From Streptomyces sp. CB01201 (GTDB taxonomy: Bacteria; Actinomycetota; Actinomycetes; Streptomycetales; Streptomycetaceae), in NCBI RefSeq assembly GCF_002803085.1, contig NZ_NNBJ01000009.1:186001-250000 (forward strand): a DNA stretch of 64,000 bases. The letters are read 5' to 3'. Shown piece by piece: positions 53,197 through 61,804 of the stretch (within the stretch, counting starts at the first letter, position 1; every line of letters starts with the position of its first letter). The position numbers were made by a program, and so were the translations under genes. The notes below the pieces were generated by a model, which was given only the letters and a program-made list of their open reading frames with translations, searched no databases and was not told where the DNA came from.

Positions 53197-56037
53197 TTGA
53201 CTCGTACACACCGCCGGTCGGGGAAAGCTCTTCCCATTGGCATAGCGGCGACGCTCATCGCGGGCTCCGTGGCGGCCATCGGAACGTTCGCGCTGGCGGA
53301 TCCGTCCAGCAGTGCGGCTGCTGCGCTGGATCCGGCCGCTGGACTCCAGCGGGAGTTCGCGGCCGCCGCGCAGGAGTTCCACGTCCCGCAGAGCGTACTG
53401 ATGGGCGTCTCCTACCACTTGACCCGGTGGGAGACACACCAGGGGCAGCCCAGTACGGCCGGGAACTACAACGTCATGGGTCTGACCCAGGTGACGGCCA
53501 AGGACGTGGAGGAGCCCACCCGGGCGGAGCGGCTGTCGCATCTGAACCTGAGCGGCGATCCGGCCCGGATGAAGAAGTTCAACCCCTCCCGGGCCCTACA
53601 GGCCAACAAGGACCAGGCGGACACCGCCGATCCCCGGTTGCACACGCTCGACACGGCAGCCGAACTGACCGGTAAGTCGGCCGAGGCGCTGCGCACCGAC
53701 CGGGCGGAAAGCGTGCGAGGCGGCGCTGCGCTGCTGGCCGCGTACGAGAAGGAGGCCACCGGCTCGCTGCCGAAGGACGCGGGCCAGTGGTACGCGGCCG
53801 TCGCCCGCTACAGCCAGGCTCCGGACGCCAAGGGCGCCCAACTGTTCACGCAGCGGGTCTTCCAGACCATCAACCGCGGCAGTAGCCGGGTCACGGCGGA
53901 CGGGCAGCGGGTCGTCCTGCCCGCCGACCGGTCGGTCACCCCCGTCAAGCCGGCGAAGATGAAACTGGCCACGACGTTCGCCAGTACCGCAGCCGCTCCG
54001 ACGCCCGAGTGCCCGGCGGGGCTCAACTGCGACTTCCGGCCCGCCGCGTTCAAGCAGAACAGCAAGGACCCGGCGGACTACGGCAACTACGACGTCACCA
54101 ACCGTCCCGCCGACGGCGTCGACATCCGCTACATCGTCATCCACGACACCGAGGGCAGCTACGACAGCTCGCTGAGTGTCTTTCAGGACCCGACCCAGTC
54201 CGCCAGCGCGCACTACCTCATCCGCGCCTCCGACGGCCTGGTCAGCCAGCTCGTCCCCACCAAGGACACCGCCTGGCAGGCAGGCAACAAGACCCTCAAC
54301 ATGCACTCGATCGGCATCGAGCACGAGGGCTACGCCATCAAGGCGGGCAGCTGGTACAGCGAGACCCAGTACGAATCGTCGGCAGCGCTGGTGAAATACC
54401 TGGCCACCCGATTCAACATTCCGCTGGACCGCGAGCACATCATCGGTCACGACGAAGTGCCCGGCCCGCTCGACGCCAACGTCGCCGGCATGCACTGGGA
54501 CCCGGGCCCCTACTGGGACTGGAACCACTACTTCAGCCTGATGGGGGCGCCGACCGGTGACGGCGGTGCGGGCAGCCCGGTCGCGGTCGGCCAGGAGATC
54601 ACCATCGCTGCGCCGTTCACGACGGCCAACCAGCCGACCATCGTGTACTGCTCCCCCGCCCCTTGCACGACGCAGGCGCCCCACCCGGCGAACTTCCTCT
54701 ACCTCTACTCCGACGCCTCCACCAGTTCACCTCTGATCTCGGATTCCTATCTGCGCGGTGGTGCGACCGGCACCACCCAGGGCCCGGACTGGGCCGCCAA
54801 GGCCGTCACCGGAGGCCGCTACGTCATCGCTGCGGTCAAGGGTGACTGGACGGCGATCTGGTACGGCGGTAAGCAGGGCTGGTTCTACAATCCCGGCGGC
54901 CAGCGCACCGCCCCCGTCGGCACCACCGGACAACCGGTCGTGACACCGAAGGCTGGGCTCGCCTCGATTCCCGTGTACGGCAGGGCCTACCCGAAGACCG
55001 CCGATTACGCCGGCACCCAGGTGCCCGTCCAGACGGACACGGACAAGGCGCTGACGAAGTACGCCGTCAAGTCGGGCCAGGCATACGTTCCCGCCGGCCC
55101 GGCCGTGGCCGGGGACTACTTCTACGCGATGAACTACGACAACAGCGCACCCGGCGACCACAAGCTCGTCACCGGAACCACGAAGTTCATCCCGATCCGC
55201 TACAACCACCGCCTCGCCTGGGTCCGCGCCGACGATGTGCAGCAGATCTCCAGCACCCGGCCGGCGAACGGTGCGACGCGCTCCGACCTGTTCGCCCGTG
55301 ACAGCGCCGGCACGCTCTGGCAGTACCAGGGCAGCGGCGCGGCCGGCGCCCCGCTCCTGTCCCGCTATCGGGTCGGGGGTGGCTGGCAGGCCTACGACGC
55401 CCTGATCGACCTGTCCGGTTTCCGCGCCAACGCCACCGGCGACCTGATCGCGCGAGAGCCCTCCGGGACGCTGTGGTACTACAAGGGCACCGGGAACATC
55501 GCGGCCCCCTTCGCCCCTCGGATCAAGGCCGGAACCAACTGGCAGATCTACAACAGCATCGTGGGCGTGGGCGACGCCACCGGGGACGGCAAGCCGGACC
55601 TGATCGCCCGGGACCCCGCAGGCAGACTGTGGCTCTACCGCGGCACCGGCAACCCCGCCGCCCCCTTCGCCACCCGCAGCCAGATCGGCACCGGCTGGCA
55701 CATCTACAACACGCTGGTCGGCGGAGGCGACCTGACCGGGGACGGCAAGCCGGACCTGATCGCCCGGGACCCCGCGGGCAAACTGTGGCTCTACCGCGGC
55801 ACCGGCAACCCCGCGGCCCCCTTCGCCACCCGCAGCCAGATCGGCACCGGCTGGCAGATGCACAATTTCATCGTCGGCACCTCCGACCTGACCAACGACG
55901 GCAAGCCGGACCTGGTCGCCCGCGACACCTCGGGCAACCTCTGGCTCTACCGCGGCACCGGCAACCCCGCCGCCCCCTTCGCCACCCGCAGCCAGATCGG
56001 CACCGGCTGGCAGATCTACAACACCCTCATCGGCTGA
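53197..56037 (+). CDS. Large secreted N-acetylmuramoyl-L-alanine amidase with C-terminal repeats
   Basis: A 946-aa exported cell-wall enzyme. The start is TTG 53197, with a GAGGCAGG site a few bases upstream; the nearby GTG/ATG frame stops at once. The signal peptide ends near residue 35 (GTFALA). Residues 45-200 form an unknown helical domain with VLMGVSYHLTRW and NYNVMGLTQ, reminiscent of lytic transglycosylase folds. An Amidase_2 zinc domain follows at about 300-460 (YIVIHDTEGSYD, HSIGIEHEGY, IIGHDEVPGP, WDPGPYWDW), with His, His and Asp as metal ligands. An SH3-like stretch comes next. The last 260 residues hold VCBS/FG-GAP-like 52-residue repeats (GDLTGDGKPDLIARD). The likely role is cleaving the amide between muramic acid and stem peptide outside the cell. 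It is much longer than ordinary T7-type amidases. Confidence 0.93.
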   Translation: MTRTHRRSGKALPIGIAATLIAGSVAAIGTFALADPSSSAAAALDPAAGLQREFAAAAQEFHVPQSVLMGVSYHLTRWETHQGQPSTAGNYNVMGLTQVTAKDVEEPTRAERLSHLNLSGDPARMKKFNPSRALQANKDQADTADPRLHTLDTAAELTGKSAEALRTDRAESVRGGAALLAAYEKEATGSLPKDAGQWYAAVARYSQAPDAKGAQLFTQRVFQTINRGSSRVTADGQRVVLPADRSVTPVKPAKMKLATTFASTAAAPTPECPAGLNCDFRPAAFKQNSKDPADYGNYDVTNRPADGVDIRYIVIHDTEGSYDSSLSVFQDPTQSASAHYLIRASDGLVSQLVPTKDTAWQAGNKTLNMHSIGIEHEGYAIKAGSWYSETQYESSAALVKYLATRFNIPLDREHIIGHDEVPGPLDANVAGMHWDPGPYWDWNHYFSLMGAPTGDGGAGSPVAVGQEITIAAPFTTANQPTIVYCSPAPCTTQAPHPANFLYLYSDASTSSPLISDSYLRGGATGTTQGPDWAAKAVTGGRYVIAAVKGDWTAIWYGGKQGWFYNPGGQRTAPVGTTGQPVVTPKAGLASIPVYGRAYPKTADYAGTQVPVQTDTDKALTKYAVKSGQAYVPAGPAVAGDYFYAMNYDNSAPGDHKLVTGTTKFIPIRYNHRLAWVRADDVQQISSTRPANGATRSDLFARDSAGTLWQYQGSGAAGAPLLSRYRVGGGWQAYDALIDLSGFRANATGDLIAREPSGTLWYYKGTGNIAAPFAPRIKAGTNWQIYNSIVGVGDATGDGKPDLIARDPAGRLWLYRGTGNPAAPFATRSQIGTGWHIYNTLVGGGDLTGDGKPDLIARDPAGKLWLYRGTGNPAAPFATRSQIGTGWQMHNFIVGTSDLTNDGKPDLVARDTSGNLWLYRGTGNPAAPFATRSQIGTGWQIYNTLIG
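55588..56034 (+). repeat. 156-bp in-frame tandem repeats in the amidase gene
   Basis: Near-identical units begin at 55588, 55744 and 55900 (GGCAAGCCGGACCTG each time), a constant period of 156 bp (52 codons). Older, degraded units precede them from about 55270. High DNA identity between the last units indicates recent duplication or gene conversion. Confidence 0.9.
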
Positions 56038-56078
56038 CACACCGGCCGGCCTGCAACGCTCACACCGCACTCCCTCCG

Positions 56079-56123
56079 CGCCCGCCACACGGCACCCGCT
56101 CACACGGGGCCGTCTGGCGGGCG
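56079..56123. terminator. Terminator hairpin after the amidase gene
   Basis: CGCCCGCCACACGGC (56079-56093) pairs with GCCGTCTGGCGGGCG (56109-56123) with one mismatch and a 15-base loop. It lies 41 bases beyond the amidase stop and faces the converging secreted HNH-like gene. Confidence 0.7.
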
Positions 56124-56156
56124 CCCGCGCGTGCAGGACGCCCGCGCGTGCAGGGC
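56123..56156. repeat. Tandem 17-mer, two copies
   Basis: GCCCGCGCGTGCAGGAC at 56123-56139 is followed by a copy with one change at 56140-56156. It sits directly behind the terminator hairpin. Confidence 0.85.
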
Positions 56157-56279
56157 GGTTGCCCTATGCCCCTGGCTCACGTCCTGCCTTGACGCACCGT
56201 CAATCACACCGGCCGGAAGAAGCCGCTGTCAGCAGAAACGACCTGGACCCGCAGCAGGAACATGATCGGCCGGACAGAC

Positions 56280-56816
56280 CTAGCCGACGCCGGTGACGGA
56301 CAGCGCGGTCGTCCAGTCCGTGGCGATGGCGCGACGGGCGTCGTCAAGTCCGACCTGGCCGTTGCAGACCGCGGACTTCAGCTTGTTCTCCACGGTGTCC
56401 TTGTTGCCCGCGGTCTTCCCACCCGTGCTGTAACGGGGCTCGGGCCACAGGTTCTTCGGATCCCGGGGGGCGCCGCCGAGCTCCAGCGGGACGAGGTGGT
56501 CCTCCTCGTAGTCGGCGGTGGAGGTGTCGCTGTAGCCGTACGCCGTGATCTGCTGGACCTTCAGGGGGTTGGTGTAGGAAGTCGGGGGGCGGACGGTGCT
56601 GGTCCAGCCGGAGACGCAGATCGTGGACCCTATGGTCGCCTGGGTGACGTCCGGGTTGTAGGCGCCCGGCTGGCAGACCGGGTCGGGCAGCGGCAGGTAG
56701 GACTGCGAACAGGAGGCGGCCGGGGCGGCGTGCGCGGTGGCGGTCGAAAGGACCAGCCCTGCCGCTGCGAGGGCCAACGCGCAGGAGGCGGCGGCAAGTT
56801 GGCGTATGTGGTGCAT
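56280..56816 (-). CDS. Secreted HNH-like protein
   Basis: A 178-aa exported protein. From ATG 56816 it opens with a Sec signal (basic start, Ala/Leu core, cleavage near THAAPAA, residues 28-34). The mature part has two early Cys and the segment EEDHLVPLELGGAPRDPKNL, which has the D-H...N layout of a beta-beta-alpha-metal (HNH-type) nuclease core. It is followed by KDTVENKLKSAVC. Similar small secreted proteins are widespread in actinobacteria and mostly uncharacterised. It could be an extracellular nuclease; DNA cleavage is inferred only from the motif. GGAG lies nine bases before the start. It converges with the amidase gene. Confidence 0.85.
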   Translation of the reverse strand: MHHIRQLAAASCALALAAAGLVLSTATAHAAPAASCSQSYLPLPDPVCQPGAYNPDVTQATIGSTICVSGWTSTVRPPTSYTNPLKVQQITAYGYSDTSTADYEEDHLVPLELGGAPRDPKNLWPEPRYSTGGKTAGNKDTVENKLKSAVCNGQVGLDDARRAIATDWTTALSVTGVG

Positions 56817-57300
56817 GTGGGGGGCTCCGTCGGTCGGTGCTCGGCGTCGTGTGCCGGGCGACTGACGGCATGACACCATCGGCGCGGTCTATGCGAGTAG
56901 AGCCGGGAGATGAACAACTGGCAACCTGCGCAACCCTTACCCCTTCATGGGGCGGCCCTGACCCGGTGTTGAGGCCCCCTTGGGTCCGCATTCATCCACA
57001 ACGGCCAGCCCCTCACAGGAGAGCGCCCCCCAGCCGCGGTGAAGAAACGGGGCCACGCGTGGCCCCAGTGCGCGTCGGTCACTCCCCCCTCGCCGTATAC
57101 GGTCGGCCGCGAGCAGATAGGCCACTGGGGATTCGCGCTTCAGTCGGCGGGCTTGGTTCACCCTCTGGCCGAGATGGGGCAGGACCGTGACACCTGCGGT
57201 CGCACCTGCCACCGCCCATCGTCCGTCGGCGGCTGCCGCCGCGCCGAGCACTGTCCCGGCAGCGGCGAGATGACCTCGTCGAAAGCGTCACTCACCGCGG
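56817..57300. other. Intergenic stretch, nothing supported
   Basis: A 484-bp region between the secreted HNH-like gene start and the small reading frame at 57301. It should hold the HNH-like gene promoter. No repeat, hairpin or coding bias stands out. Confidence 0.4.
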
Positions 57301-57411
57301 TTAGTCAGCACCGCTCGGCGTGATGTCCACGATGAAGTCGGTCTCGGCCCGTATTCGGCGGACGAACTCACTGTCCGCGCCGCCTATGGCTCCATGTGTC
57401 CAGCGCGTCAT
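57301..57411 (-). CDS. Possible 36-aa small protein downstream of the XRE gene
   Basis: A short frame from ATG 57411, starting 19 bases after the XRE stop with GGAAG just upstream. The product (MTRWTHGAIGGADSEF, then a charged helix, then TDFIVDITPSGAD) has natural-looking composition without the Arg/Pro excess of spurious frames. It could be a real small protein in the XRE transcript or the 3' remnant of a lost gene. I do not recognise it. Confidence 0.3.
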   Translation of the reverse strand: MTRWTHGAIGGADSEFVRRIRAETDFIVDITPSGAD

Positions 57412-57430
57412 CTTCCGTGGGGAGCGGGTG

Positions 57431-57742
57431 TTACGACACCAGCGAGCGATGCCGTACGGCAGGCAGGGCCGGCTGATCCTCCGCGGTTCGCTCCGTCCGA
57501 CCGCTCTCGATCTCGGCCCAGACGGCGTCGAGAGACAGGCCGAGGGTGTCGGCGATCGCTGCGATGGTCGGGAAGGCAGGGGTGGCCACACGGCCCGATT
57601 CGATCTTCCGCAGGGTTTCCGGCGAGATGCGCGAGGCGAGCGCCACGTCCAGCATGGAGCGGCAGCCCCGGGCCCGACGGAGCAGGGCGCCCAGGCGCTG
57701 TCCGCGTTCTACCTCGGCGGGGGTGAGCGGCAACCTGACCAT
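57431..57742 (-). CDS. XRE-family helix-turn-helix regulator
   Basis: A 103-aa single-domain regulator. The HTH region is about residues 28-60 (LDVALASRISPETLRKIESG), within a lambda-repressor-like five-helix fold. The start is ATG 57742. It is divergent from a methionine aminopeptidase gene with only 64 bp between, and that gap contains a 12-base direct repeat it probably binds. There is no ligand domain, so its activity may depend on concentration or partners. Confidence 0.9.
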   Translation of the reverse strand: MVRLPLTPAEVERGQRLGALLRRARGCRSMLDVALASRISPETLRKIESGRVATPAFPTIAAIADTLGLSLDAVWAEIESGRTERTAEDQPALPAVRHRSLVS

Positions 57743-57757
57743 GACCCCATTCTAATA

Positions 57758-57783
57758 CCGGTACAGTTACACCGGTATAGTTA
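57758..57783. promoter_or_regulatory. Direct-repeat operator between XRE and aminopeptidase genes
   Basis: CCGGTACAGTTA (57758-57769) and CCGGTATAGTTA (57772-57783) repeat with a 14-base period. Each copy also contains the palindrome ACCGGT. The second copy includes TATAGT, a good -10 box for the aminopeptidase gene, so a bound XRE protein would block the promoter. Confidence 0.7.
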
Positions 57784-57806
57784 TTGGACACACCTGCGAG
57801 GTCCCC

Positions 57807-58589
57807 ATGATTGAAATCCTGAACTCCGCGCGACTTGAGCGAGCGAAGGACACCGGCGCCCTGGTCGGGAACATCCTGCACGCACTGAGGCAGCGCAGCA
57901 CGGTCGGGACGAACCTGCTGGACATCGACCAGTGGGCCAAGGAGATGATCACCGAGGCGCGAGCACAGTCCTGCTACGTCGACTACGCGCCTTCCTTCGG
58001 GCGCGGCCCCTTCGGTCACTACATCTGCACGGCCGTCAATGACGGAGTGCTCCACGGGCGGCCCCACAACTACACGCTGGCGGACGGGGATCTGCTGACT
58101 CTCGACCTCGCCGTCGCCAGGGGCGGGGTGGCCGCGGACGCCGCGATCAGTTTTCTGGTGGGCAAGGCCAGGCCGGCGGAGAGCGTCGCCATGATCGAGA
58201 CGACCGAACGCGCACTCGCCGCCGCCATCGCCGCCGCCAAGCCCGGCGCGCGCATCGGGGATCTCTCCCACGCCATTGGCACGGTTCTCAGCGAGGCGGG
58301 CTACCCGATCAACACCGAGTTCGGAGGCCACGGCATCGGCTCGACCATGCACCAGGACCCCCACATCGCGAACACCGGACGGCCAGGCCGCGGATACAAG
58401 CTGCGCCCCGGACTGCTGCTCGCCCTGGAACCCTGGGTCATGGCCGACACCGCCACACTCGTCACCGACGCCGACGGGTGGACGCTGCGCAGCGCGACGG
58501 GCTGCCGGACCGCGCACAGCGAGCACACCATCGCCATCACCGACGACGGAGCCGAAATTCTCACCCTGCCCACGCAGGCACGCCCATAG
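57807..58589 (+). CDS. map: Type I methionine aminopeptidase
   Basis: A 260-aa pita-bread metallopeptidase. The five metal ligands are visible: Asp in LLTLDLAV, Asp in AADAAISF, His in GGHGIG, Glu in ALEPWV and Glu in SEHTIAI. It removes the initiator Met from new proteins in the cytoplasm. Streptomyces usually carry a housekeeping copy next to ribosomal genes; this one sits alone opposite an XRE regulator, so it is probably an extra, regulated copy. The start is ATG 57807, with GAGG about seven bases upstream. Confidence 0.93.
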   Translation: MIEILNSARLERAKDTGALVGNILHALRQRSTVGTNLLDIDQWAKEMITEARAQSCYVDYAPSFGRGPFGHYICTAVNDGVLHGRPHNYTLADGDLLTLDLAVARGGVAADAAISFLVGKARPAESVAMIETTERALAAAIAAAKPGARIGDLSHAIGTVLSEAGYPINTEFGGHGIGSTMHQDPHIANTGRPGRGYKLRPGLLLALEPWVMADTATLVTDADGWTLRSATGCRTAHSEHTIAITDDGAEILTLPTQARP

Positions 58590-58764
58590 GAGGGCTCCGC
58601 AACAGGGCGCTGAGGCTCGGCCGGACCGGCCGAGCCCGACCTACGCGAGATCAGCAACGCGATCTTGTACGCGGACCGCACCGACGTGGCGTGCAGTGGC
58701 GCCGGTTACCGCACGGCTCCCCATGGGAACCGTGTCGCCGCCCCCGGCACGAGGCGTCCACTGC

Positions 58765-59619
58765 TCACGTCAGCAGGGCCGCGGCGAGTTCACGGGGTCG
58801 GGCGGCGAACGGGCTGTGGCTGCCCGGGAGGGTGCGTACGGTGAACGGGTTGGCGGGCATGGCCCGGTCGGCTTCCGCGATCATGAGATCCTGCACGGCT
58901 GTCGGCAGCGCTCGATCGTCGGCGCAGCGCAGGAAGGTCCGCGGGACGCGGCCCCACCGTTGCGGAGTCACGATGACCGGGGTGGTGGGGATCGCCAGCG
59001 GCAGGTCGGGGCTCAGCGCCGAGCGCCAGCGGTCGAAGCGGTCCAGAGGGGTGTCGTGGTAGTGGGTCTGCCGCAGTTCCTCGACGTAGGCGGTGTCCTG
59101 TGAGAGCGGGTTGATGCGCACGGCGCCCAGTACTGCGGGGTCGCCGAGGTTGAGGCTCCGGCCTCGTGCCGTGGCGTTCTGAATCGAGTCGAGATAGTCG
59201 AAGAAGCGGGGCCGCGCGGCGGGCACGAAGGCCGAGAGGTAGACGATCTCGTCGACGAGGTCGGGGGCGCGCTCGGCAGCCAGTGACGCGGGGCCGCCGC
59301 CCGCGCTGTGCGCGACGAGCACGACGCGACGGTGGTGGCGTGCTTGGCGCAGCGTGTCGAGGACGGCCTCGGCGCAGTCGTCCATCGTCACGCCGGCGAG
59401 CGCGGACTTCTCGGTCAGCAGGCCTGGCTGGCCCGGCTGGAGGTATCCGCTGGGCAGAGGCGCGTCGAGGCCGTGTCCCGGCAGGTCGACGGCCATGCTC
59501 GCGGCGCCGAGTCCGGCGAGTGCGCGCTGCGTCGCCGCCCACTGCCCGGAGCCGTGCCAGGCCCCGTGCACGAAGACGAAGACGGTGCGGACGGTGCCTG
59601 GGAAGGAAGAATCGGTCAT
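58765..59619 (-). CDS. Alpha/beta hydrolase
   Basis: A 284-aa alpha/beta-fold hydrolase. The oxyanion segment is FVHGAWHGSGQW, the nucleophile elbow is AHSAGGG (Ser in H-S-A-G-G), and the catalytic His is in LPGSHSPF near the C-terminus. It resembles the salicylate-esterase/hydroxynitrile-lyase-like group (short lid, HGAWH). The substrate is unknown. No signal peptide is present from ATG 59619. It is divergent from a LysR gene, which is its likely controller. Confidence 0.88.
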   Translation of the reverse strand: MTDSSFPGTVRTVFVFVHGAWHGSGQWAATQRALAGLGAASMAVDLPGHGLDAPLPSGYLQPGQPGLLTEKSALAGVTMDDCAEAVLDTLRQARHHRRVVLVAHSAGGGPASLAAERAPDLVDEIVYLSAFVPAARPRFFDYLDSIQNATARGRSLNLGDPAVLGAVRINPLSQDTAYVEELRQTHYHDTPLDRFDRWRSALSPDLPLAIPTTPVIVTPQRWGRVPRTFLRCADDRALPTAVQDLMIAEADRAMPANPFTVRTLPGSHSPFAARPRELAAALLT

Positions 59620-59681
59620 GACCGCATTCCACGCGACCCATCCCCGATCATCCAGCAAAAGATCTGACAAGCTGGCTGGCG

Positions 59682-59696
59682 ATACCTGTGAGATAT
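59682..59696. promoter_or_regulatory. Putative LysR site, T-N11-A
   Basis: ATACCTGTGAGATAT carries ATA/TAT ends and a T-N11-A core (T59683, A59695). It lies in the 92-bp gap between the divergent hydrolase and LysR genes, 16 bases before the LysR start. Confidence 0.55.
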
Positions 59697-59711
59697 GGCC
59701 GGGAGGCTGAC

Positions 59712-60650
59712 GTGGAGGCGCGGCATCTGAGGTACGCATTGGCCCTCGCCGAGCACGAACACTTCGGCCGAGCGGCTGGTGCGCTGGGCATCGCGCAGCC
59801 TCCGCTGTCCAAGCAGATCGCCGACCTCGAACGGGAGGTGGGTACCCGCTTGTTCGATCGCACCCGCCAGGGGGTGTTTCCGACGGTCGCGGGCGCGGCC
59901 TTCCTCTCGCGGGCGCGCAGAGCGCTCGACGAGATCGCGGCGGCCGCGGTCGACGCGGCCAGGGCAGCACGCGGCGAGACGGGCCGACTGCGCCTGGGTT
60001 TCATCGGCTCGGCGCTGCTCGAACCCCTGCCGGACGTCCTCGGCCGGTTCGGCCGGGAACGGCCCGACGTGCGGTTGGAGCTGCATGAGATGGCGACGAA
60101 CCGCAGCACGGCCGCGCTCGTCGCCGGCGAACTGGACCTGGCGATCGGCCTCGGCCGCCCGCGGGGCGTCGGGGCCGAGCAGCTGGTATCGGTGCCTGTC
60201 GGACACGACCACCTGGTCGCGGTCGTGAGCGGCACGCACCCGTACGCGGGGCAGCCGGCGGTGGACGTGGACCAACTGCGGCGACAGCCGCTGATCGTGG
60301 CGTCGGGCAAGGATGAGCCCGCCATCGCCACCGCGCTGCGGACCCTCCTGGGCAAGGACTCCCCGGCGCTCTCCGGCGCGACCGTCGCGAGAGACATCCA
60401 CACCATCATCGGCTTCGCCGCCTGCGGGGTGGGCGTCGGCCTGGGCCCCTCGCGCATGCTGGCGGCCCCGCGACCGGGCACATGGTTCTGCGAGGTGACC
60501 CCGCGCACGCCGCTACCCGATCTGGTCCTGTCCTTCACTGCCCGGGACCGTTCCCCGGCATTGAACGCCTTCCTCGACGTCATCCGCACGAACTGCCCCG
60601 ACGTCGGTGCCGCGCTCGACCACCGGCTCGGCCCCCGCGGACCACAGTGA
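59712..60650 (+). CDS. LysR-family transcriptional regulator
   Basis: A 312-aa regulator starting VEARHLRYALALAEHEHFGR from GTG 59712, with GGGAGG five bases upstream. The helix-turn-helix region is FGRAAGALGIAQPPLSKQIA, and the effector domain begins near residue 88 (LRLGFIGSALL). It is divergent from the alpha/beta hydrolase, and the gap holds a T-N11-A motif. The BenM/CatR-like subgroup is suggested by the HLRYALALAEHEHFGRAA start. Confidence 0.92.
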   Translation: MEARHLRYALALAEHEHFGRAAGALGIAQPPLSKQIADLEREVGTRLFDRTRQGVFPTVAGAAFLSRARRALDEIAAAAVDAARAARGETGRLRLGFIGSALLEPLPDVLGRFGRERPDVRLELHEMATNRSTAALVAGELDLAIGLGRPRGVGAEQLVSVPVGHDHLVAVVSGTHPYAGQPAVDVDQLRRQPLIVASGKDEPAIATALRTLLGKDSPALSGATVARDIHTIIGFAACGVGVGLGPSRMLAAPRPGTWFCEVTPRTPLPDLVLSFTARDRSPALNAFLDVIRTNCPDVGAALDHRLGPRGPQ

Positions 60651-60699
60651 GCATCCGACCCGCCTGCCGGTGGGCCACCGCCGCTTGCGCTGGGCACGC

Positions 60700-61110
60700 T
60701 GCGGGGCAGCCGTGCGCCGGGCTCGAAACGTCCGCGCACCCGGTGCTCGTAGTTCGACGCCACCAGCACCGACGCGTCGGGGTGCAGAGAACTCAGCAGT
60801 TCCCGAGGCACCATCGACGGGTGCACAGGTGCCGGGAACAGACGTCCTCGTTCTCCTCCCACGCATGCGGTGCGGCCGCACTCCCCGGGGTCCTGGTCCG
60901 GAGCAACCTGCGCGAACGTCTCCAAGTGCCGCTTCCACAGCGCCACTTGACAGACCTCACCACTTGACAGACCTCAGCGGGGTCCAGACCCTATCGCCGT
61001 GCCCACGTGAGCCATACCGGCAGCTCGTTGTCCGCGGCATCGATCAACGTGCCGTCAACATCGAACAGGGCAAACCTGGCCGCACCAGGACTGTCAGGCT
61101 CACCGATCAC
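60700..61110 (-). pseudogene. Decayed HAD-family phosphatase
   Basis: From GTG 61110 the frame reads ARFALFDVDGTLID, the DxDxT nucleophile motif of HAD phosphatases. It then hits TAG at 60993 (WARR-stop-GLDPAEV). The next lesion is a 17-bp tandem duplication (60944-60977). Deleting one copy restores GLDPAEVCQVALWKRH, as expected for the family. Further out, coding-like pieces appear in two frames (HAWEENEDVCSRHL, then LASNYEHR-type sequence ending RVRGRF), so at least one more frameshift exists. The C-terminal third is missing. It is therefore not functional. Confidence 0.8.
60944..60977. repeat. 17-bp tandem duplication inside the HAD pseudogene
   Basis: CACTTGACAGACCTCAC (60944-60960) is followed directly by a copy differing only at the last base (60961-60977). 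As 17 is not a multiple of three, it shifts the frame of the HAD remnant. Confidence 0.9.
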
Positions 61111-61804
61111 CCGGGTCGGCGGCGCGCAGCGTGGCGAAATCTATGACCGCGGACAGCCGGCCCTCGGCCACGAGCAAGTTGCCGGGCAGCAGATCGCCGT
61201 GGATCCACACCGCAGCGCCGCGCCAGGCTTCGGCCGCCAACGACGCTTCCCATGCCGCGAGCACCAGCCCGGTGTCGTATTCGTCCCGGAGCTCGTCCAG
61301 CGCTTCGCGGAACAGAGCATCGCGTGGCGCCAATGGAGTGCCGCGACTGAACGGATCGTCCGCCGGCACCGGTGCCCCGGTCGCATCGAGTGCCTGAAGG
61401 CTGCCGATGAATCCGGCGAGATCTGCCGCCGCTTGAGCGGGATCGCGTACGAGATCGAGCTGGAACGCCTCCCCGTCCAGCCACCGATACACCCCCCAGC
61501 TGAATGGGTACCCCTGGCCGGGAGCCCCGATCGCCACCGGTTCGGGAACGGCCAGCGGCAACTGAGCGGCCAGGCGCGGCAGCCACGTGGTGTCCTGTTC
61601 CACCTGACCTGCCGCCCACGGGGTGCGAGGCAGGCGTACGCCCAGATCGGCGCCGAGCCGGAAAGTCACATGGTCCGTACCCGAGGATGCGACGGCTCGG
61701 ATCGTCAGGTCCGCCCACTGGGGGAACTGTGCAGAGATCAGACGCGCCACCAGGCAGGCGTCGATGTCCACTTCGTCGTCGTGCAGCTTGGCGATCTCGG
61801 TCAC
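61100..61804 (-). CDS. Aminoglycoside-phosphotransferase-family protein, C-terminally truncated
   Basis: A 234-aa kinase-like protein; family members are usually about 290-300 aa. The start GTG 61804 overlaps the preceding small frame by four bases. Visible motifs: the beta-strand/hinge region YRWLDGEAF, the catalytic loop WIHGDLLPGNLL (HxDxxxxN) and the metal motif VIDFATL (DFG-like). It ends nine residues later, where full-length relatives continue with a DPACDL-type segment and two or three helices. The break abuts the HAD remnant, so a deletion probably joined the two. Catalytic residues remain, but loss of the last helices makes activity doubtful. Confidence 0.75.
   Translation of the reverse strand: MTEIAKLHDDEVDIDACLVARLISAQFPQWADLTIRAVASSGTDHVTFRLGADLGVRLPRTPWAAGQVEQDTTWLPRLAAQLPLAVPEPVAIGAPGQGYPFSWGVYRWLDGEAFQLDLVRDPAQAAADLAGFIGSLQALDATGAPVPADDPFSRGTPLAPRDALFREALDELRDEYDTGLVLAAWEASLAAEAWRGAAVWIHGDLLPGNLLVAEGRLSAVIDFATLRAADPGDR

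Noticed and set aside
55588..56034. CRISPR-like array
   Set aside because: The 156-bp units are in-frame coding repeats of the amidase without spacers; no short palindromic repeats or cas genes are present in the window.
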